In this document: piece by piece, positions 59,282-63,136 of the stretch
How positions within the stretch are numbered: position 1 is the stretch's first letter
How the letters are laid out: each line of letters starts with the position of its first letter
NCBI GenBank assembly: GCA_947167315.1
Contig: CAMVHP010000002.1
Span: 1-63,136, forward strand
DNA: 63,136 nucleotides
Source of the DNA: RGIG8782 sp017475895
GTDB taxonomy: Bacteria; Pseudomonadota; Alphaproteobacteria; Rickettsiales; UBA1997
Direction of reading: 5' to 3'
Notes under the pieces: generated by a model
Database searches by the model: none
What the model was told of the DNA's origin: nothing
Seen by the model: only the letters and a program-made list of their open reading frames with translations
Program-made: the position numbers and the translations under genes

Positions 59282-60502
59282 ATGCTAACAATGTTAATGT
59301 TGCAGGAGGCTTGGATCTCTTTAAGAAGCAACAAATTACGATCATTTTTAACAATATTGGGAATAGTAATAGGTGTTTGTGCCGTAGTTTTGATGGTGGC
59401 GACTGGACAAACGGTGAGAAATGAAATAAATAAAGAGTTGGAATCTTTTGGTGGAAATAAGTTGGTGGTAACACCAGCAAGAACAGACTCAAATGGAGTT
59501 AAAGGGAAAAATAAAAGACCAACAACAACCTATGACGACTATAAGGCAATAAGTAAAATTAAGGATGTAAATAAAGCAGCTCCAATGGTAGTAACATCTG
59601 CTCAGGTTGTTTATGGGTCCAATAATTGGGCCACGACCATCTTCGGTACCACCGCAGAATATCTTGATATAGATGATTTTGAAATAAACGATGGTATGGC
59701 GTTCTCTAACGAAGATGTCGAGAATAGCTTAACATATGCCATAATAGGACAAACCATTGTTGATAAATTATTTAAAGAAGGTCAAAATCCGGTTGGAGAG
59801 ACTATAAGAATTGGAAATGTTCCGTTTTTGGTGGTGGGAACGTATAAGGTAAAAGGTGCCGGTTCCGGTGGAACTGATCAAGATGACGTGATAATTGCTC
59901 CTATATTTGCTGTTAAAAGGCGATTAACTGATAACAAAATACCGAATCGTGCTAGCATGATCATGATAAAGGCGGACAGTAATGACGTTTTAAGTAGAGT
60001 ACAAAAGAGAGTTGAAGTATTGCTGCAGGAGCGACACAAATTAGGAGAACATCAAAAAAACGATTTTGATATAATGAATCTTACGGAAATTTTAAAGAAA
60101 ACCAGTAGAGTTGGTGTTATATTGTCAATTTTGTTAGCTTCCATCGCATCCATATCTCTATTTGTGGGTAGTATAGGTATTATGAACATGATGTTAGTAT
60201 CTGTGACGGAAAGAACAAAAGAAATAGGTATAAGAAAGGCGGTTGGAGCTAAAAATACTAGCATTATGTTGCAGTTTTTGTTTGAAGCAATATTAATAGC
60301 AATGGTTGGAAGTGTGGCTGGTATGGTGTTTGGAATAGGACTATCGCAGATTGGCGGTTATTTGTTTAATAAAAGTGTTCCTATAAGTGTTTTGACAATT
60401 GTTGTGTCGATGTTTATAGCTGTTATGGTTGGGGTTGCCTCCGGAATATTTCCGGCACTAAAAGCAACCAAATTAAATCCCATAGAGGCATTGAAGTATT
60501 AG
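59282..60502 (+). CDS. MacB-type ABC transporter permease
   Basis: The 406-residue permease has an N-terminal helix preceded by AWISLRSNKLRSFLTILGIVIG, a typical MacB opening. A periplasmic MacB_PCD domain follows (about 45-250). Three C-terminal FtsX-type helices have MNMMLVSVTERTKEIGIRKA and end in PALKATKLNPIEALKY. This type-VII ABC family couples a cytoplasmic ATPase to periplasmic work such as export of toxins, antibiotics or lipoproteins. No ATPase or MacA adaptor is adjacent; the only lone ABC ATPase in the window (42301) looks more like an ABC-2 partner. Confidence 0.9.
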   Translation: MLTMLMLQEAWISLRSNKLRSFLTILGIVIGVCAVVLMVATGQTVRNEINKELESFGGNKLVVTPARTDSNGVKGKNKRPTTTYDDYKAISKIKDVNKAAPMVVTSAQVVYGSNNWATTIFGTTAEYLDIDDFEINDGMAFSNEDVENSLTYAIIGQTIVDKLFKEGQNPVGETIRIGNVPFLVVGTYKVKGAGSGGTDQDDVIIAPIFAVKRRLTDNKIPNRASMIMIKADSNDVLSRVQKRVEVLLQERHKLGEHQKNDFDIMNLTEILKKTSRVGVILSILLASIASISLFVGSIGIMNMMLVSVTERTKEIGIRKAVGAKNTSIMLQFLFEAILIAMVGSVAGMVFGIGLSQIGGYLFNKSVPISVLTIVVSMFIAVMVGVASGIFPALKATKLNPIEALKY

Positions 60503-60536
60503 GTGGTATTGATTAGCTAATTTATACAACAAAATG

Positions 60537-60569
60537 AAATCACACTGATACTTTTATCAGTGTGATTTT
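60537..60569. terminator. Bidirectional Rho-independent terminator
   Basis: AAATCACACTGATA pairs perfectly with TATCAGTGTGATTT around a 4-base loop. It is flanked by T's on one side and A's on the other, between the convergent MacB-type and CMD-cupin genes. Confidence 0.85.
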
Positions 60570-60587
60570 CCACATAATTAGTTTCTT

Positions 60588-61640
60588 TTATTTTAATTTA
60601 TTGTATTCTGCGTCACTAACTTCCTCAAGCCAATCGGTGGAAGCATCTTTGGCCGGAACGGCTATTGCTATGTGGGTAAACCAAGAATCTTTAGCGGCAC
60701 CATGCCAATGTTTTACTCCGGCCGGAATATTTACAACATCACCGGGCAGTAGTTCTCTTGCTGGTTTTCCCCATTCCTGATAGTATCCACGACCTTCAGT
60801 TACTAATAAAATCTGACCACCTTTATTATGAATATGCCAGTTGTTGCGACACTTTGGCTCAAATGTTACGTTTGACATATGAACACCATCTTTTGTAAGT
60901 GGGTTTAAGTAGCTTTGACCTTTAAAATATTCAGCATAGGCATCGTTTTTTTCTCCCAAGCCGAATAAAATATTTTGTGGTTTGGTGCTACTTGTTATAT
61001 ATAAAATTTCGTTAATTTGTTTGTCTGTTAATCCGGTATTTTTACCACAAATTATATGGCTTTCTAGCTGTGATTCCACATCTTTAATGGATGAAAGTGC
61101 TGCTATTGTGGCAACTTCTCTATCCTGATAGGTCAAAACACCACGACCAAAGATATCAGCAAATAAATGTTCCTTTAAAAAGTCATCTATGGCCGGAGTG
61201 AATGTTACAAATTGGGCTGTAAGTTTCTTTACACCAGTCAATTCAGATCTTACCATTCTTCCATACTCATTTTTATTTATATTTGGGTCTATGGTTTTAG
61301 CAAAATCGCCATCTATGTCATTTATTCCTTTATTTTTTCTATTATCTATAACTCTTATGAATGTATTTATTGCATTTAGACTTCTGGGAAAACCACAGTA
61401 GGCGTACATCTGTATTAATACTTCCTTTATTTCGTTGACCGTTAATTTCTCGTTTAATCCCTTATTTAAAGCAAACTCTAGTCCAACCATATCACCTCTT
61501 GCTGTATATGAGGCGATTAGTGCTATATTTTTCTGTTGAGTTGTTAAAGTATTGTTTTCGTTAGCCATAATATTTCCGTTTTGAATTGTTACAAATAAGA
61601 GTATAATAAAAATTGCAGTAATTGTTTTTTTGAATATCAT
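60588..61640 (-). CDS. Exported carboxymuconolactone decarboxylase-cupin fusion protein
   Basis: The 350-residue protein has a signal peptide (hydrophobic 8-19, probable cleavage after MA at about 25-26). Two AhpD/CMD-like helical domains lie at about 30-115 and 130-215, and a cupin domain at about 255-345. The cupin has the metal histidines in NWHIHNKGGQ and the second motif LPGDVVNIPAGVKHWHG. The CMD part lacks the redox C-x-x-C of AhpD; single cysteines remain in YAYCGFPR and HIICGKN. CMD-cupin fusions of this order are seen in anaerobic and gut bacteria, usually without known substrate. Single gene, minus strand. Confidence 0.88.
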   Translation of the reverse strand: MIFKKTITAIFIILLFVTIQNGNIMANENNTLTTQQKNIALIASYTARGDMVGLEFALNKGLNEKLTVNEIKEVLIQMYAYCGFPRSLNAINTFIRVIDNRKNKGINDIDGDFAKTIDPNINKNEYGRMVRSELTGVKKLTAQFVTFTPAIDDFLKEHLFADIFGRGVLTYQDREVATIAALSSIKDVESQLESHIICGKNTGLTDKQINEILYITSSTKPQNILFGLGEKNDAYAEYFKGQSYLNPLTKDGVHMSNVTFEPKCRNNWHIHNKGGQILLVTEGRGYYQEWGKPARELLPGDVVNIPAGVKHWHGAAKDSWFTHIAIAVPAKDASTDWLEEVSDAEYNKLK

Positions 61641-61963
61641 AGTATTAAAAAATAAAATTACATCTGGCGAAATTTTAAAGGTCGATTGTAAAAATTCAAG
61701 CGTTTTTGTGTATTATACCCAAAAACTCGTGTTCAAGAAGTTAAAAAGAACACGAGCCATAAAAATAAAGGAAAAATGAAAAAGAATTAACTTTTCCGGC
61801 TAAACGATAATTGTTTTAAAAATAATTTGCAAGTATTTTTTTATTATTAATTTTTTATTGTCAGAATAAAAAATGTATAAAAAATATACAGTGCAAGTGT
61901 ATTAGCTTATTGATTATTATTTTCGTTTTTTGTAATCTTAATTTAAGAATGTTAAAGCGATAA
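61641..61963. other. Intergenic region with a 9-bp hairpin
   Basis: About 320 AT-rich bases between divergent genes. The only clear element is an inverted repeat, CTCGTGTTC (61726-61734) with GAACACGAG (61748-61756), preceded by a TATTATAC box. A ribosome-binding site and ATG near 61770-61780 open only a 4-codon frame. No gene is supported. Confidence 0.45.
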
Positions 61964-63054
61964 ATGTTAAAAAATAAAAAAATGTATATTTTAGTTTTTA
62001 TATTAATAGTGTCAGTATATTCAATATATAGACTTTTGGATAATTTTGGTAAAGCACCAACAGCAGCGGAAGAAATGCAATTTGAAAAATTATCATACTA
62101 TAAAAACGGGTATTTTCAGGGACCGGTTACAATGTCCAGAAAGGTTGTGAAGAAAGGTTACGAAGCAACCGAAAACTTTAGTTTTTCTAGAATTATTGGA
62201 AAATCGAAAAACGCACCTAAAAAACAGATTCCGATGGTAAAACCGGTTTTTACGGAAAAACCGAGCGATTTTGCAGTTTATTGGTTGGGACATTCTAGCA
62301 CAATTATTGAGTTGGATGGTAAAAGAATTTTAATTGATCCGGTGTTTGGCAATTCTTCCCCAATTCCATTTACCGTTATGCGATATAGTAAGCCGGTTAT
62401 AAAGAGAAAAGAACTACCGCGGGTTGACTATATAATAATAACCCATAATCATTATGATCATCTGGAAAGAGATACGATAAAATCAATAAAAGTGGTATTT
62501 TTATAGTTCCGTTGGGTGTTGCCACCGCCCTGAAGGGCTGGGGTGTAGCACCGGATAGAATAGTCGAACTTGGTTGGGATGACAGTTATAATATTGATAC
62601 AATTACGTTGACAGCGGTAAAGGGAAATCATTTTTCTGGTCGTAGTCTAAAGGATGCTAATAAAACACTTTGGAATTCATATGTGATAAAATCAAAAAAT
62701 AAAAATATATTTTGGAGTGGCGATACCGGCTATGGTGAGCAGTTTAAAGAGCATGCAAGGAAATATGGAAGTTTCGATTTGGTGGCTGTGGAAATTGATG
62801 CTTGGAATGAAAATTGGGCCAATATACATATGTTTCCGTATGAAGTTGCTTGGGTTTGTGAAGAATTAAAAGCAAAACGCCTGTTGCCGATACATTGGGG
62901 AGTTTTTGATTTGGCTATGCATAAATGGAATGAGTCCATTGAATTACTGTTGCAGGAGATGAAATCTGTTGATGGAACAATGGTCTTGACGCCTAAGATT
63001 GGTGAAAGAATCGATGATGTTAACTTGCCAACTGATGTCTGGTGGAGAGACTAA
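61964..63054 (+). pseudogene. Metallo-beta-lactamase-fold hydrolase, frameshifted at about 62490
   Basis: Two frames together make one protein of about 363 residues. The first (61964-62506) has an N-terminal membrane helix (7-24), VYWLGHSSTIIELDGKRIL, and the zinc motif THNHYDHLE. The second (in frame from about 62490 to 63054) continues SGIFIVPLGVATALKGWGV, GNHFSGRS, WSGDTGYG and IHWGVFDL. This matches UlaG/NAPE-PLD-like hydrolases anchored in the membrane. The first frame runs off to a TAG at 62504-62506. Adding one A to the A4 run at 62488-62491 restores a single frame. It is either a recent mutation or a sequence error, since both halves are otherwise well preserved. Confidence 0.85.
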
Positions 63055-63136
63055 AACCATCTCCACTCCAATAAACATTAATTAATTCCTCTTCTCCTTA
63101 TCTTCTCTTTTATAATTTAATTTTTAATCCGTCCAC
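63055..63136. other. Window end, nothing recognised
   Basis: The last 82 bases are C/T- and A/T-rich spacer after the hydrolase. No gene or signal can be supported. Confidence 0.4.

Overview
The window is a very AT-rich bacterial chromosome segment (by eye about 30% GC). The lineage looks alphaproteobacterial. There is a permuted two-piece tmRNA gene whose encoded tag begins ANDNFA and ends AMAA, a DUF2125-type protein, and a Gram-negative envelope gene set: a LolC/E permease, an NlpD-like LysM lipoprotein, a PBP-activator-like lipoprotein, and PssA with Psd for phosphatidylethanolamine. A full-length pyruvate:ferredoxin oxidoreductase, two flavodoxins and a NapH-type membrane ferredoxin, with no respiratory-chain gene visible here, suggest an anaerobic or microaerophilic, probably host-associated organism. 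The species cannot be named from this sequence alone.

Layout. 1-3.1 kb: rdgB, an ArgR-type repressor, a candidate small RNA, then an exported flavodoxin overlapping a NapH-like Fe-S membrane protein. 3.1-11 kb: an accessory and decaying region with locally higher GC. It holds a DUF4268 protein, a Vat/CatB-type acetyltransferase plus a second truncated copy of its 3' end, a MazG/PRA-PH-like protein, an ADP-ribosylglycohydrolase, a GNAT enzyme, two Fic gene relics and a probable transposase relic. 11-19.3 kb: tRNA-Pro, rpmH, a four-gene membrane cluster resembling a minimal Mrp/complex-I-like transporter, tmRNA, queD-folE, and dut/rnhB flanked by two proteins with Cys-protease-like H-D-Q-C patterns, one of them carrying MORN repeats. 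19.3-32.7 kb: clpB, PFOR, a phosphohexomutase, truB, recJ and tatD. 32.7-47.4 kb: trmB, a TraX-like protein, tkt-pfk, rlmH, coaX-lolC/E, psd-pss, an ABC ATPase, a malate/lactate dehydrogenase-family enzyme with an odd specificity residue, a flavodoxin and gyrB. 47.4-63.1 kb: a coiled-coil gene broken by one nonsense codon, an envelope/translation run (PBP activator, NlpD-like, DUF2125, prmC, rsmA, fabD, rnpA, IMPase), an orphan phage terminase large subunit, rplT-rpmI, a MacB-type permease, an exported CMD-cupin protein and a frameshifted metallo-beta-lactamase-fold hydrolase.

How it fits together. The metabolic genes suggest sugar catabolism through phosphohexomutase, PFK and transketolase to pyruvate, then PFOR oxidation with ferredoxin or flavodoxin as acceptor, and reduction of a 2-oxoacid by the MDH/LDH-family enzyme. 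Intergenic spacers are short and many housekeeping genes overlap by a few bases. Broken genes are concentrated in the 3-11 kb island, and isolated lesions also occur at 44.4, 48.3 and 62.5 kb. The most interesting content is the pair of candidate CE-clan cysteine-protease/acetyltransferase-like proteins (15.5-17.2 kb and 18.7-19.3 kb), each with its own promoter-like sequence, and the divergent transporter cluster at 11.4-14.1 kb.
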